Translations under genes and position numbers: made by a program
Assembly: GCF_019042215.1 (NCBI RefSeq)
Contig: NZ_JAHQCS010000088.1
Span: 39,901 to 103,900 of the forward strand
DNA: 64,000 bases
Direction of reading: 5' to 3'
Source of the DNA: Evansella tamaricis
GTDB taxonomy: Bacteria > Bacillota > Bacilli > Bacillales > Salisediminibacteriaceae
Notes under the pieces: generated by a model
Seen by the model: only the letters and a program-made list of their open reading frames with translations
What the model was told of the DNA's origin: nothing
Database searches by the model: none
Part shown: piece after piece, positions 1-7,412 of the stretch
Position numbering within the stretch: position 1 is the first letter of the stretch
How the letters are laid out: each line of letters begins with the position of its first letter

Positions 1-2
1 GA

Positions 3-395
3 CTAATGGAGCATTACTTAACTGGCGTTCAAACAAGAAGAAGTCCTGATTTACTTTCCCGTGCAAAAGAGCCATTACTAGAGATTCACCCTGATACGGC
101 AGCAACTTACGGCATTGATAACGGCGCTTTATTTCAGATTGATTCAAAACAAGGCTCCATGATCATTCGTAGTAATTATTCCGATAAAATTCGCCGGGAT
201 ACTGTATTTGCACCATTTCATTGGGGAGATTCCCAATCTATCAATCGTGTAACAAGTCCTGCACTGGATCCTTTTTGTAAAATGCCCGAGTTTAAAGTAT
301 GTCCCATCCGTGTTTCGCCATTAGTAGAAAGAAAACTAGTCCATCAAGGGCAGGGAGGCAAACAAAATGAAACAGTGGATCAAGGAAGTAGCTAA
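3..395 (+). CDS. Molybdopterin oxidoreductase C-terminus, probably assimilatory nitrate reductase catalytic subunit (partial)
   Basis: The reading frame is open to the left edge, so only the last ~130 residues are present. They form the C-terminal molybdopterin-dinucleotide-binding beta-barrel of the DMSO reductase superfamily: a GVQTRRSPDLL start, LLEIHPDTAATYGI, and the segment FAPFHWGD followed by VTSPALDPFCKMPEFK, which is typical of NasC/NarB nitrate reductases. The enzyme would reduce nitrate to nitrite in the cytoplasm. The genes that follow make siroheme, the cofactor of nitrite reductase, which supports nitrate assimilation over formate dehydrogenase. Its stop lies 29 bases inside the next gene, so the two are probably translationally coupled. 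Confidence 0.85.
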   Translation, partial: LMEHYLTGVQTRRSPDLLSRAKEPLLEIHPDTAATYGIDNGALFQIDSKQGSMIIRSNYSDKIRRDTVFAPFHWGDSQSINRVTSPALDPFCKMPEFKVCPIRVSPLVERKLVHQGQGGKQNETVDQGSS

Positions 396-1422
396 AGGAA
401 AGAAACGGGCGAGGGACTTAACCTATGAGGAAGGTCTCGCTGCAGCAAACTCTATTATTACTGGGGAGGCGACTGATATTCAAGTTGCCGCTTTCCTCAT
501 TGCCCAACGTTTGAAAAATGAGTCTCCGGAGGAACTAGCAGCCTTTGTGCATGCCTTCCGTGAGGCATCCGAAACGATCCCCTTATCTCAAGACATTCAA
601 GAGAGATTAATAGACTTTTCAGGTCCGTATGATGGGAGAAAAACTTTTGCTGCTACTATTCCCGTTTCTATTCTCTTAGCTGAAAATGGCATCCCAGTAT
701 TTTTGCACAGCAGTGATACGTTACCTCCCAAGTACGGTTCTACCTTGAAAAGTATTTTAGGGGAACTTGGAATTGCCTATGATCTAACTCCAAGCCATAT
801 TGCGGCATCGATTGAAGGGAACAACATAGGGTTCGCTTGGACGGAAGCTCTTTGTCCTCCCTTGGCTAGAATTAGGAAAGTCCGTGAAGAAATTGGAGTT
901 CGCTCCTTCATCAATATGGTAGAAAAACTGTTAAATATAACAAACTCCAATGCTATCATGCTAGGAATCTTTCATAAAACGGTGTTAGATACGAACGTGG
1001 CGAATCTGCGAGGACAAAACTTCAAGAAATCCTATATTGTCCAAGGGACAGAAGGGTCTGAGGATCTTCCTATTCACCGGAAAAGCTTTGTCTATGAAGT
1101 AACTGAAGATAATGTTCGAAACGTTGACTTAGACCCTGAGGATTACGGGCTATTTTTCCGGAAGGATCCAGAAAAAGAAGTGTTAACTTTAGAGGATCAA
1201 GTACGTCTTATCACTGCCATCTTAAACGGAGAAAGCTCGGAGGATCTTGCCTACTACAGAAATCAGGTGATCTTCAATGCAGCGGCACGCTACTATTTTT
1301 ACGGGACAACATCCTCCGTCGAGGAAGGAATTGACCTTGCCACAAGCCAGTTAAAGGCTAGAAAAGGCGCCATTCATTTAGAAAAATGGAGATCATGTAC
1401 CAAGAAAAGTGTCTGTCTGTAG
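367..1422 (+). CDS. Anthranilate phosphoribosyltransferase-like protein (TrpD2/YbiB type)
   Basis: A 351-residue protein with the TrpD fold: helical N-terminal domain (DLTYEEGLAAANSIITGEATDIQVAAFLIAQRLKN split over residues ~17-50), then the nucleoside phosphoribosyltransferase core. The glycine-rich GTGGD motif of true TrpD is replaced by DFSGPYDGRKTFAA and the later loop reads LPPKYGSTLKSILGELG, as in the TrpD2/YbiB subfamily, whose members do not act in tryptophan synthesis and in some cases bind nucleic acid. It overlaps the nitrate reductase gene by 29 bp and precedes the siroheme genes, with no other trp gene near. The ATG at 367 has AGGGAGG upstream. Function here is unknown; tryptophan synthesis is unlikely. 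Confidence 0.8.
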   Translation: MKQWIKEVAKGKKRARDLTYEEGLAAANSIITGEATDIQVAAFLIAQRLKNESPEELAAFVHAFREASETIPLSQDIQERLIDFSGPYDGRKTFAATIPVSILLAENGIPVFLHSSDTLPPKYGSTLKSILGELGIAYDLTPSHIAASIEGNNIGFAWTEALCPPLARIRKVREEIGVRSFINMVEKLLNITNSNAIMLGIFHKTVLDTNVANLRGQNFKKSYIVQGTEGSEDLPIHRKSFVYEVTEDNVRNVDLDPEDYGLFFRKDPEKEVLTLEDQVRLITAILNGESSEDLAYYRNQVIFNAAARYYFYGTTSSVEEGIDLATSQLKARKGAIHLEKWRSCTKKSVCL

Positions 1423-1555
1423 GCTAGGTTCTAGTCAACTGTTCTCAAAACATGGTGTCTTTATAAAACTAAATGGTAAACTCACGCTATCTTAGTTTTT
1501 CCATAGGGATGTGGATTTAGCCGATAGCAAAAAACGGATCAAGGGGGCAACAAAG

Positions 1556-2341
1556 ATGAAGAATGGGAAAGTGTATTTAGTGGGTGCAGGCCCCGGAGAT
1601 CCTGACCTAATCACGTTAAAGGGAATCAAAGCGATTCAAAAGGCAGATGTCATCGTCTATGACCGGCTTGTAAATAAAGAACTACTGGAGTACGCCAAAC
1701 CACTAACCGAATTGATTTATTGTGGAAAAATGCCAGACCGCCATACGATACCGCAACCTGAAATCAATGCAATTTTGGTGAAGCACGCTTTAAAAGGGAA
1801 AACAGTTGTCCGCTTAAAAGGTGGAGATCCCAGCATCTTCGGTCGAGTGGGAGAAGAGGCAGAACATTGTGCGGAGAATGGTGTTTCCTTTGAAATCGTA
1901 CCAGGTATCACTTCTGGAATTGCTGCGACTACTTACGCGGGCATTCCACTCACCCATCGTGATTTCAGCTCCTCCTGTGCTTTCATCACCGCACACAAGC
2001 GAACAGATGGTGGGAAAAAGAAGGATATTCAATGGGATAAACTGGCCACCTCTGTGGATACACTAGTGTTCTATATGGGGGTAGGGAATATGGATTTAAT
2101 ACAGGAACAACTACTCCTTCATGGCCGTGATCCCTCCACACCAGTAGCCCTCGTTCGCTGGGGTACGACGTCAGAGCAGGAAACACTCGTTGGAAAACTA
2201 GAGAACATTACTTGTGAAGTGAAGAGAAATCGATTCAAATCTCCAGCAATCATAGTGGTAGGAGAAGTGGTTGGTTTACGAGAAAAAATTGCGTGGTTTA
2301 AGGAAAAGGAATTGGCTTCGATGGATGTCGTTGAAGTATAA
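1556..2341 (+). CDS. cobA: Uroporphyrinogen-III C-methyltransferase (SUMT)
   Basis: Methylates uroporphyrinogen III twice with S-adenosylmethionine to give precorrin-2, the first step towards siroheme. The 261-residue protein starts MKNGKVYLVGAGPGDPDL, the SAM-binding P-loop of the family, followed by VVRLKGGDPSIFGR and EIVPGITSGIAA, both diagnostic of SUMT. The frame is open further upstream to 1511, but the ATG at 1556 has AAGGGGG nine bases ahead and gives the family's usual N-terminus. Roughly 130 bp separate it from the TrpD2-like gene; it is followed by the other two siroheme enzymes and corresponds to nasF in Bacillus nitrate operons. Confidence 0.93.
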   Translation: MKNGKVYLVGAGPGDPDLITLKGIKAIQKADVIVYDRLVNKELLEYAKPLTELIYCGKMPDRHTIPQPEINAILVKHALKGKTVVRLKGGDPSIFGRVGEEAEHCAENGVSFEIVPGITSGIAATTYAGIPLTHRDFSSSCAFITAHKRTDGGKKKDIQWDKLATSVDTLVFYMGVGNMDLIQEQLLLHGRDPSTPVALVRWGTTSEQETLVGKLENITCEVKRNRFKSPAIIVVGEVVGLREKIAWFKEKELASMDVVEV

Positions 2342-2389
2342 TCAAACTAGATTTTTCAAAAATGGTCGTTTGAAGTGAGGGTTGATAGG

Positions 2390-3166
2390 ATGCTAAATCA
2401 AGTTGGGACGAAATTAGATACGAAAACAGGAGTCCTTGTCGTTGCCCACGGCTCCCAGAACCAAAAGTGGGTAGCGTTAATCGAAGAAGCTGTTGCATCC
2501 CTTGAAACGTCGGCACCTGTTACTATAGGTTATTTAGAGCTTATTGAAGGGAAAAGCATTGCAGACGGTGTTCGTTTCTTGGAAAACCAAGGTGTTGACA
2601 ACATCGCGGTTATTCCTTTCTTCGTCTGCTCCGGCAGCACCCATCTTAATGAAATTCAGTATGCCTTAGGGGTGATTGAGGAACCAGCTTTTGATACGGA
2701 CATAGAGCTCATTCATCCGAAGGTTCCGGTTATTTGGGGTAAAGCAATGGATGCCCATCCCCTTATATTAGAGGTGTTAGAAGCTCGGATACAGCCGTTA
2801 TCAGAAATGCCGTTCCAAGAGAGCCTCTTATTAGTGGCCCACGGAAGTGACCGACCTCATTTTCAGCCCGTTTGGGAAGAGACGTTAGAGGATATGGTAG
2901 AGTATTTTAAAGAGAAATTTGGTTTTTCCGAGGCAGGCTACGGAACTGTTTTACCTGATACGATTACGGAGGCCGCGGGGGACTTAAGTGCTAACGGGAA
3001 AAAGAAAGTAGTTGCCGTTCCCGTTTTTCTTAGTGATGGCTACTATACCTCGAAGAAAATCCCAGCAAAACTAGAAGGATTTCCTCATGTTTATAACGGT
3101 TCTGCCTATCTACCACACCCCTCCATTAGATTATGGCTCCAAGATCAGGTGAATCACTATGTCTGA
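2390..3166 (+). CDS. sirB: Sirohydrochlorin chelatase (CbiX/SirB family)
   Basis: Inserts ferrous iron into sirohydrochlorin to finish siroheme. The protein (~258 residues) contains two copies of the CbiX domain; each opens with the hallmark HGS loop (VLVVAHGSQNQ near residue 20 and LLVAHGSDRPH near residue 150), and IAVIPFFVCSGSTHL carries a second conserved metal-site histidine in the first half. The start is taken at ATG 2390, eight bases after GAGGG; a GTG at 2375 lies in the same frame but has no ribosome site. It overlaps the next gene by 8 bp, as expected of an operon. Confidence 0.9.
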   Translation: MLNQVGTKLDTKTGVLVVAHGSQNQKWVALIEEAVASLETSAPVTIGYLELIEGKSIADGVRFLENQGVDNIAVIPFFVCSGSTHLNEIQYALGVIEEPAFDTDIELIHPKVPVIWGKAMDAHPLILEVLEARIQPLSEMPFQESLLLVAHGSDRPHFQPVWEETLEDMVEYFKEKFGFSEAGYGTVLPDTITEAAGDLSANGKKKVVAVPVFLSDGYYTSKKIPAKLEGFPHVYNGSAYLPHPSIRLWLQDQVNHYV

Positions 3167-3803
3167 TTTCAAGCCTTGTATGGTGAATTTGACTGGGAAG
3201 AAAAGTGTTGTGGTTGGTGGCGGTACGGTTGCCGCTCGAAAGGTGGCTGGACTACTGGATGCCGGCTGTCATGTTAAAGTGATTAGTCCGTTTCTTTGCG
3301 AGGAATTGAGGGAACGGATAGGCGAGTTTGAATTTGAACAGCGGAAGTTTGAATCAGGGGACACAGCAGGAGCTTTTGTAGTAATCGCAGCAACTGATTC
3401 TCCTGAGGTCAATAAGAGAGTTTGTGATGAAGGACGTGACCATGTCCCTTTCCTAAATATCGTCGATAATCAGGAACTCAGCAACTTCTTTTTTCCAACG
3501 GTGGTGGAGCGTGGTCCATTACAAATCGCAATTTCCACAACAGGTACAAGTCCTAGTGTGGCAAAAAAAATTCGTGTGAAATTGGAGAAGGAATTTGGTA
3601 TAGAATATCAAGAGTATCTCGAAACGATCGGAAAACTCAGGAGCGATATTATCAAGAAGTGTCATGACCTAGGAATGGATAGTGACGTGAAGAAAGCTCT
3701 TTTACGGCAACTTGCAGAGGACGAATGGCTCGATGCCTTTAAGGCTGGAGATCAGAAGAAGGTTGATGCGTTGATTGCTGGGGTTTGGGCGTCGTTTGTT
3801 TAG
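3159..3803 (+). CDS. sirC: Precorrin-2 dehydrogenase (SirC/YlnF)
   Basis: Oxidises precorrin-2 to sirohydrochlorin with NAD, the middle step of siroheme synthesis. The 214-residue protein has an N-terminal Rossmann fold (SVVVGGGTVAARK near residue 16; VVIAATDSPEVNKRV near 75) and the CysG N-terminal motif IVDNQELSNFFFPTVVERGPL, then STTGTSPSVAKKIR. It lacks the C-terminal SUMT half found in enterobacterial CysG, consistent with the separate SUMT and chelatase genes just upstream. It is the last gene of the operon. Confidence 0.9.
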   Translation: MSDFKPCMVNLTGKKSVVVGGGTVAARKVAGLLDAGCHVKVISPFLCEELRERIGEFEFEQRKFESGDTAGAFVVIAATDSPEVNKRVCDEGRDHVPFLNIVDNQELSNFFFPTVVERGPLQIAISTTGTSPSVAKKIRVKLEKEFGIEYQEYLETIGKLRSDIIKKCHDLGMDSDVKKALLRQLAEDEWLDAFKAGDQKKVDALIAGVWASFV

Positions 3804-4050
3804 GGGCTAAGTCAGTTCATGGATCGTTTTCTTTCGGCTGAAGGTTTAGGTGATGAGCTAGACGTGTCCCATGATATCAAGGTGACTCTATGGCTTTGAA
3901 TACGGAATATCGGATAAGCACTAGCCAAAAAGGACCGGCGGTTTTTGTAACGGGTTCCGTTTGTTTCCTATCCCGAAGTTGCATCGACGGAAAATGTAGG
4001 CAAATTCGTACTTATATTTGCACCGTAATTGTGACGATAAAAGGATAAAT
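3804..4050. other. Intergenic stretch without a recognisable gene
   Basis: No open frame with a ribosome site is seen. Short stretches read like gene debris (for example the + strand frame giving VSYPEVASTENVGKFVLIFAP around 3960-4022), but too little remains to name a family. The terminator-like hairpin and the first E-family palindrome follow directly. Confidence 0.5.
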
Positions 4051-4085
4051 AAAACGGCCAGCTCATTGGAACTGAGCCATTTTAA
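4051..4085. terminator. Imperfect bidirectional terminator hairpin
   Basis: AAAACGGCCAGCTCA pairs imperfectly with TGAGCCATTTT across a 7-base loop, with A-rich and T-rich flanks on either side. It can serve the siroheme operon (+) and the acetyltransferase gene (-), which converge here. Confidence 0.5.
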
Positions 4086-4106
4086 TAGGTTTTTTACTTT
4101 TACTTG

Positions 4107-4134
4107 TTGAACTAACGCCCCACCGTTACTTTAA
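4107..4134 (-). repeat. E-family palindromic element, copy 1
   Basis: Imperfect palindrome read on the minus strand as TTAAAGTAACGGTGGGGCG followed by TTAGTTCAA. It lies just 3' of the acetyltransferase gene and is nearly the inverted match of the copy at 7413-7446, the similarity extending into the flank (CTTTAAGTG). Confidence 0.6.
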
Positions 4135-4184
4135 GTGAAATATGTCACAAAACTACAAAAATTATATAAGTATTGATACACACT

Positions 4185-4709
4185 TTATTGATAATACTCT
4201 TCTTGAAGCATTCCCATAAGGATTTCATCAGAGTATGTATCGTTCATATAAAGAGATTGTCTCAATACTCCTTCTTTTTTGAACCCAGCTTTTTCATATG
4301 CTTTAATACCTCGAATGTTATGAGAAAATACTTCTAATTCCAAACGATTTAGTTTAAGCTCTTCAAAAGTAAATTTTTGTGCAAGTTTGGTTGCTTCAGT
4401 ACCATAACCTTTGTTAAGAATGTTTTTATTATGTAATGATATCCTAAAACCTGCCTTTCTATTAACCTTATCCACATCTAATATAGCTAAATCACCTATT
4501 ACTTCATTATTATCTAATAAACAAATGGCAAAATCATAACGTGTTGGGTCTTCGTTAAATTGATTATAACTTTTAATAATTTCATCTAAAGTAAATGACT
4601 TACGAGTGCCAGTCATATAAAGAAACTCTTCATCCTGACATGACTTATAGATACCTTCCATATCTTCATCTCTAATTGGTCTTAAATATACAGATTTTCC
4701 CTTAATCAT
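4185..4709 (-). CDS. GNAT family N-acetyltransferase (RimJ/RimL type)
   Basis: A 174-residue acyltransferase that would transfer an acetyl group from acetyl-CoA to an amine or protein N-terminus. The N-terminus MIKGKSVYLRPIRDEDME is typical of the RimJ/spermidine acetyltransferase group; the acetyl-CoA loop region is LHNKNILNKGYGTEATKLA, followed by LNRLELEVFSHNIRGIKAYEKAGFKKEGVLRQ split across the last third. ATG at 4709 has GGGAGATATC upstream. Single-gene unit with its own terminator, converging with the siroheme operon. Substrate cannot be told. Confidence 0.85.
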   Translation of the reverse strand: MIKGKSVYLRPIRDEDMEGIYKSCQDEEFLYMTGTRKSFTLDEIIKSYNQFNEDPTRYDFAICLLDNNEVIGDLAILDVDKVNRKAGFRISLHNKNILNKGYGTEATKLAQKFTFEELKLNRLELEVFSHNIRGIKAYEKAGFKKEGVLRQSLYMNDTYSDEILMGMLQEEYYQ

Positions 4710-4827
4710 CGTGATATCTCCCTTTTCCCTTTAAATTAGAATTTCTTCAATATGCATGCAATTCTTTTCACATTTTATTTCATTATCCTCCCCTTTAGTT
4801 TAACATCATTTTCCAATTCTTAGATAC

Positions 4828-4859
4828 AAAAAAAGAGTTGCAATTTTGCAACTCGCAAT
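4828..4859 (-). terminator. Rho-independent terminator
   Basis: Perfect hairpin GAGTTGC-AATTTT-GCAACTC at 4835-4854, followed on the minus strand by a run of seven T (AAAAAAA at 4828-4834). It terminates minus-strand transcripts arriving from the small genes to the right; a shorter T run on the plus side makes it partly bidirectional. Confidence 0.8.
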
Positions 4860-4863
4860 TTTT

Positions 4864-4890
4864 ACTAACGCACGCCGTTATTTTTTATTA
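4864..4890 (-). repeat. E-family palindromic element, copy 2
   Basis: Contains ACTAACGCACGCCGTTA (minus strand: TAACGGCGTGCGTTAGT), almost identical in its core to the copies at 4107 and 7413. It lies immediately 3' of the 25-residue membrane peptide gene. Confidence 0.6.
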
Positions 4891-4893
4891 ACC

Positions 4894-4971
4894 TTATTTT
4901 GTCAAAAGCCAAATTAGAAAAAGTATTACTGCAATTACCACCCAAATAATGGCTTGCCTGTATTTTTTCAA
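4894..4971 (-). CDS. Putative 25-residue single-span membrane peptide
   Basis: A TTG-started frame of 25 codons (MKKYRQAIIWVVIAVILFLI, then WLLTK) with a GGGGGA ribosome site about nine bases upstream. The product would be one hydrophobic helix with a positively charged N-terminus, like many small Bacillus membrane proteins. It is bracketed by two E-family elements, which argues that this stretch is a unit of its own. No homologue is recognised; the call rests on the ribosome site, composition and position. Confidence 0.4.
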   Translation of the reverse strand: MKKYRQAIIWVVIAVILFLIWLLTK

Positions 4972-5005
4972 TTCTCATCCCCCTTATGAATAACCATTTT
5001 CACTC

Positions 5006-5032
5006 TTGTGCTAAAGCTTCCTGTTACTTCAA
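5006..5032 (-). repeat. E-family palindromic element, copy 3 (diverged)
   Basis: On the minus strand: TTGAAGTAACAGGAAGC then TTTAGCACAA. The outer arms match the family and the centre has diverged. It overlaps the last codon of the following minus-strand gene (stop at 5029), so it is placed at that gene's 3' end. Confidence 0.5.
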
Positions 5033-5349
5033 TATCTCCATTTTTCATTAGTGCTTTTATGTTCAATTTGATAACCATAAAACCAAAAACAAAGAACAAT
5101 GGTTATAACTCCTGAAAAACCAAAAATATAAAGGATTTCCCAGCCAACTGGATTACCGAATAAATTCCATATTTGATAAGGGATAAAGGTGATTAAGAAC
5201 ATAAGGACAATGACTAAGGGAACCATTAGCGAATTTTGTTTTATCTCATTTGATAGCGACTTGGTGGTTTTTTTCTTCTCTAAAAATGCAATCCCTTTAA
5301 TAGTTAGTAGTAATAAAATAATACCTAATATTAGCAAAAACCAATTCAT
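5029..5349 (-). CDS. Small membrane protein with three predicted spans
   Basis: A 106-residue hydrophobic protein: spans at about residues 3-22 (FLLILGIILLLLTIKGIAFL), 42-62 and 73-95, separated by a basic loop (EKKKTTKSLSNEIK). The ATG at 5349 has GGGAG seven bases upstream. No family recognised. It lies between two E-family palindromes with the next small membrane gene upstream on the same strand; function unknown. Confidence 0.6.
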   Translation of the reverse strand: MNWFLLILGIILLLLTIKGIAFLEKKKTTKSLSNEIKQNSLMVPLVIVLMFLITFIPYQIWNLFGNPVGWEILYIFGFSGVITIVLCFWFYGYQIEHKSTNEKWRY

Positions 5350-5389
5350 ATTCTCAACTCCCTAATTCTAATTAAATTGACCTGCTTCA

Positions 5390-5416
5390 TTCAGCTAAAG
5401 TTACCCGTTTGTTCAA
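5390..5416 (-). repeat. E-family palindromic element, copy 4
   Basis: Minus strand TTGAACAAACGGGTAAC then TTTAGCTGAA. Overlaps the stop of the minus-strand gene ending at 5413, as copy 3 does for its gene. Confidence 0.55.
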
Positions 5417-5616
5417 TAATTCCTATCCAACAACATAATTAGATAACTGCCTGCACAAAGAAAGAATGCAACTTGAGTTATAATATAAATTGTAAATTCA
5501 AATAAAGTTAGTTTTCTTTCCCTCTTTACTTTTTTAAAATGTCTATAATAATAGAAAGAACAAAGTAGTAGAATTATTGCTGATATTTGGAATATGTTCT
5601 CTAATAGACTAACCAA
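5413..5616 (-). CDS. Small membrane protein with two predicted spans
   Basis: A 67-residue protein from a TTG start with GAGGAG eight bases upstream. Two hydrophobic segments (ENIFQISAIILLLCSFYYY near residues 6-24 and FTIYIITQVAFFLCAGSYLI near 41-60) flank a strongly basic stretch (RHFKKVKRERK). No recognised family. It is one of the consecutive single-gene units in this strip, each followed by an E-family element. Confidence 0.5.
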   Translation of the reverse strand: MVSLLENIFQISAIILLLCSFYYYRHFKKVKRERKLTLFEFTIYIITQVAFFLCAGSYLIMLLDRNY

Positions 5617-5644
5617 AGAATCATCTCCTCACTATAGATAAACA

Positions 5645-5670
5645 GCTCCTGAACGCACCCGTTTGTTTAA
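5645..5670 (-). repeat. E-family palindromic element, copy 5
   Basis: Minus strand TTAAACAAACGGGTGCG then TTCAGGAG. Found 3' of the lipoprotein gene that ends at 5713. Confidence 0.55.
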
Positions 5671-5712
5671 GTAGATCCTTTCATAACCTTCGTAAATACT
5701 AATCATGTTTTT

Positions 5713-6162
5713 CTAATTAATTGTGAATTCAGCTGTCAAATAGTACTTGTCATAGTCTCCTGCTTCTCTAAAATCGAGTATATCTTTCACTATACGGTAA
5801 TCACCAGTATCCAGACTTCCATAGAGCCATTTCCAGTCAACTGCCCACTCCCTAGCATCTGAAGGATTTAAGTCATAGCCAATATCATTAAACCCATAGT
5901 TACCATCTAAGGTAACAGGGAGTTGGTACCATCGACCTTCCATTTTCTTTTCCAACAAAAAATATTCACCATAGATACATTGCTTGTCAGAGTTATTCTC
6001 AAATATTACAGTCAATCCAGTTGAGGAGACCGTTCCTTCTTTAACAATCAACGATACTCCATCAAGGTTGTTGACAGTTTCATACTTTGTAGGTTCCCAG
6101 TCAGTTCCTTTAGAGCTATTACTAGAACTTCCGCATCCTGATAAAAGTATTAACATTGCCAC
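5713..6162 (-). pseudogene. Ig-like-domain lipoprotein gene that has lost its 5' end
   Basis: The mature part is intact: a lipobox (LILLSGC), a serine/glycine linker and a ~120-residue beta-rich domain with GLTVIFENNSD, IYGEYFLLEKKMEGRWYQLP and WAVDWKWLYGSLDTGDYRI, resembling the bacterial Ig-like family Big_14. The signal peptide, however, lacks its charged N-terminal segment: the frame is closed by TGA a few codons upstream of the only available starts (GTG 6162, ATG 6156). The 5' end is fused to a truncated sigma-factor gene in another frame. The ATG overlaps the stop of that fragment, so some coupled translation is possible, but export would be impaired. Confidence 0.65.
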
Positions 6163-6362
6163 ACAGAATAGAAGTACTGACTGTCATTTAATTTATGAAA
6201 TGATTTAAACCCTTTTACAATAGCATCCTGTAAAACATCAAGGGCATCCTGTTCATTTTTTACATAGGCATAAGCAATTTTATAGAGCCTCTCTTGGTCC
6301 GCTTCGACCAACTCCTCAAAGGAAGATTTTGAATGGTGAAAGATAGATTTAATAAATGTCAT
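6150..6362 (-). pseudogene. Truncated ECF sigma factor (N-terminal part only)
   Basis: Starts well (AAGGAGGGGGAGC before ATG 6362) and encodes the beginning of sigma region 2: FEELVEADQERLYKIAYAYV, then KNEQDALDVLQDAIVKGFKS and FHKLNDSQYF. After about residue 64 the similarity stops and the frame runs into the lipoprotein sequence, ending at 70 residues against ~170 for the family. Regions 2.3 to 4 are missing, so it cannot work as a sigma factor. A deletion that joined this gene to the signal-peptide coding part of the next one explains both truncations. Confidence 0.7.
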
Positions 6363-6658
6363 GCTCCCCCTCCTTCCTGTTTCTACTTCATTTTACTACA
6401 ATCTATTGGCCAATAGATTCGAGATATAATGCATCAAAATAGATATCTAATTCCTTCTCACCTATTAGACTAAATTCACAACCAAATCGTTGCAAAAAAA
6501 TTGATGAAAGCTATTATTCGGATATTATCATAAACGGGGAGTCTCGCTTAATAAGGGCATACTGTTTTTTTCTCAACTAACGAAGTAGCGATAGTATACA
6601 AAGTTCAAAACATATGATGCAAATAATATAAGAATGGCATTCGAGATTCTAAATTTGA
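6363..6658. other. Intergenic region with a degenerate E-family copy
   Basis: No gene seen. Around 6573-6593 the sequence CTCAACTAACGAAGTAGCG resembles one arm of the E-family element, in minus orientation; the other arm is not recognisable. The divergent promoters of the sigma-factor remnant and the antitoxin gene must lie here. Confidence 0.35.
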
Positions 6659-6664
6659 TATAAT
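6659..6664 (+). promoter_or_regulatory. -10 box of the toxin-antitoxin promoter
   Basis: A perfect TATAAT lies 20 bases ahead of the antitoxin start codon, followed by GAGGTGAT as ribosome site. No convincing -35 is seen. The short distance implies a very short 5' leader. Confidence 0.5.
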
Positions 6665-6683
6665 ATATCTGAGGTGATGTTAA

Positions 6684-6962
6684 GTGAATTCATTAAGTGA
6701 ACATGCAAAAAAAGAATTATATAATGCTTTGCAAGGGAAAGAGTCAGGTGCTGTTGTTATAAATGGCAAATTGTTTTCTATTGAAGTTGAAAATGAAGAT
6801 GAAGATACAACTATAGAGAATGAGGTAACTGATAGTTTATCAAAAGAAATTGATGAATATCCTGAACTTAAAGCTTCTTTGTCAAGGTATTTAGACACCC
6901 CAGAAATGAAAAGGTATTCTGGAAGCGAGCTGAAATCTAGACGTAATGAAAAAAGAAAATAG
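6684..6962 (+). CDS. Putative antitoxin of a RelE/ParE-type module
   Basis: A 92-residue acidic protein (IEVENEDEDTTIENEVTDSL in the middle, basic tail SELKSRRNEKRK) from GTG 6684 with GAGGTG seven bases upstream. Its last 17 bases overlap the start of a gene whose C-terminal half looks like a RelE/ParE toxin, the usual antitoxin-first arrangement. No named antitoxin family is recognised, so the assignment rests on size, charge pattern, overlap and partner. Confidence 0.5.
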   Translation: MNSLSEHAKKELYNALQGKESGAVVINGKLFSIEVENEDEDTTIENEVTDSLSKEIDEYPELKASLSRYLDTPEMKRYSGSELKSRRNEKRK

Positions 6963-7295
6963 CAATCATTATATTGTGCTTTTTACTGATGAATTTGAAT
7001 TGTGCCTAGATAAGATTCAACAATTTTTCTCTAACCAAGGAGAAGAAACTTTAAATTGGTGGTTTTCAAAAGAAAATGAAATAATTGTGATTACATTGAG
7101 AAAACACTCTCTAGAACCCCATTTATAGGAATATCTGTTGAGAGTGGTAGTTTTAAAGGGCTAAGACGAATAACTTACGGAAGAAGTAGGCATGTAATGT
7201 TAAATTATATAATTTACTATGCAGTTCATGAAAATGATGGCTATATTGATGTCATTAACATTTTACCCTCAAGAACACAGCGAAAACGAATATAA
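6946..7295 (+). pseudogene. RelE/ParE-like toxin gene with a -1 frameshift
   Basis: From ATG 6946 the frame reads to a stop at 7128, but the end of that frame is nonsense. In another frame, from about 7085 to the stop at 7293-7295, the sequence reads DYIEKTLSRTPFIGIS, then GLRRITYGRSRHVMLNYIIY, YAVHENDGYIDVINILPSR, the G-x-R-x-hydrophobic core and I-x-I-L-P-x-R end typical of RelE/ParE ribosome-dependent or gyrase toxins. The total length, 350 bases, is one short of 117 codons, so a single missing base near 7080-7090 explains the break. The toxin is therefore probably inactive, unless the lesion is a sequencing error. Confidence 0.65.
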
Positions 7296-7336
7296 CAATG
7301 GTTGTTGCTTAGAAGTAATAATCATTGTTCTTTTTT
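7294..7336 (+). terminator. Rho-independent terminator
   Basis: AACAATG at 7294 pairs with CATTGTT at 7323-7329, extended inward by G-T-rich pairing, then TTTTTT at 7331-7336. Sits directly after the toxin stop codon. Confidence 0.75.
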
Positions 7337-7412
7337 GTGTTACTTCAGTTTTGGCGTTATGACTGATAGATAGTCTACTGGAACATTTAGATTTAGAAAT
7401 TTTGTGAACCAT

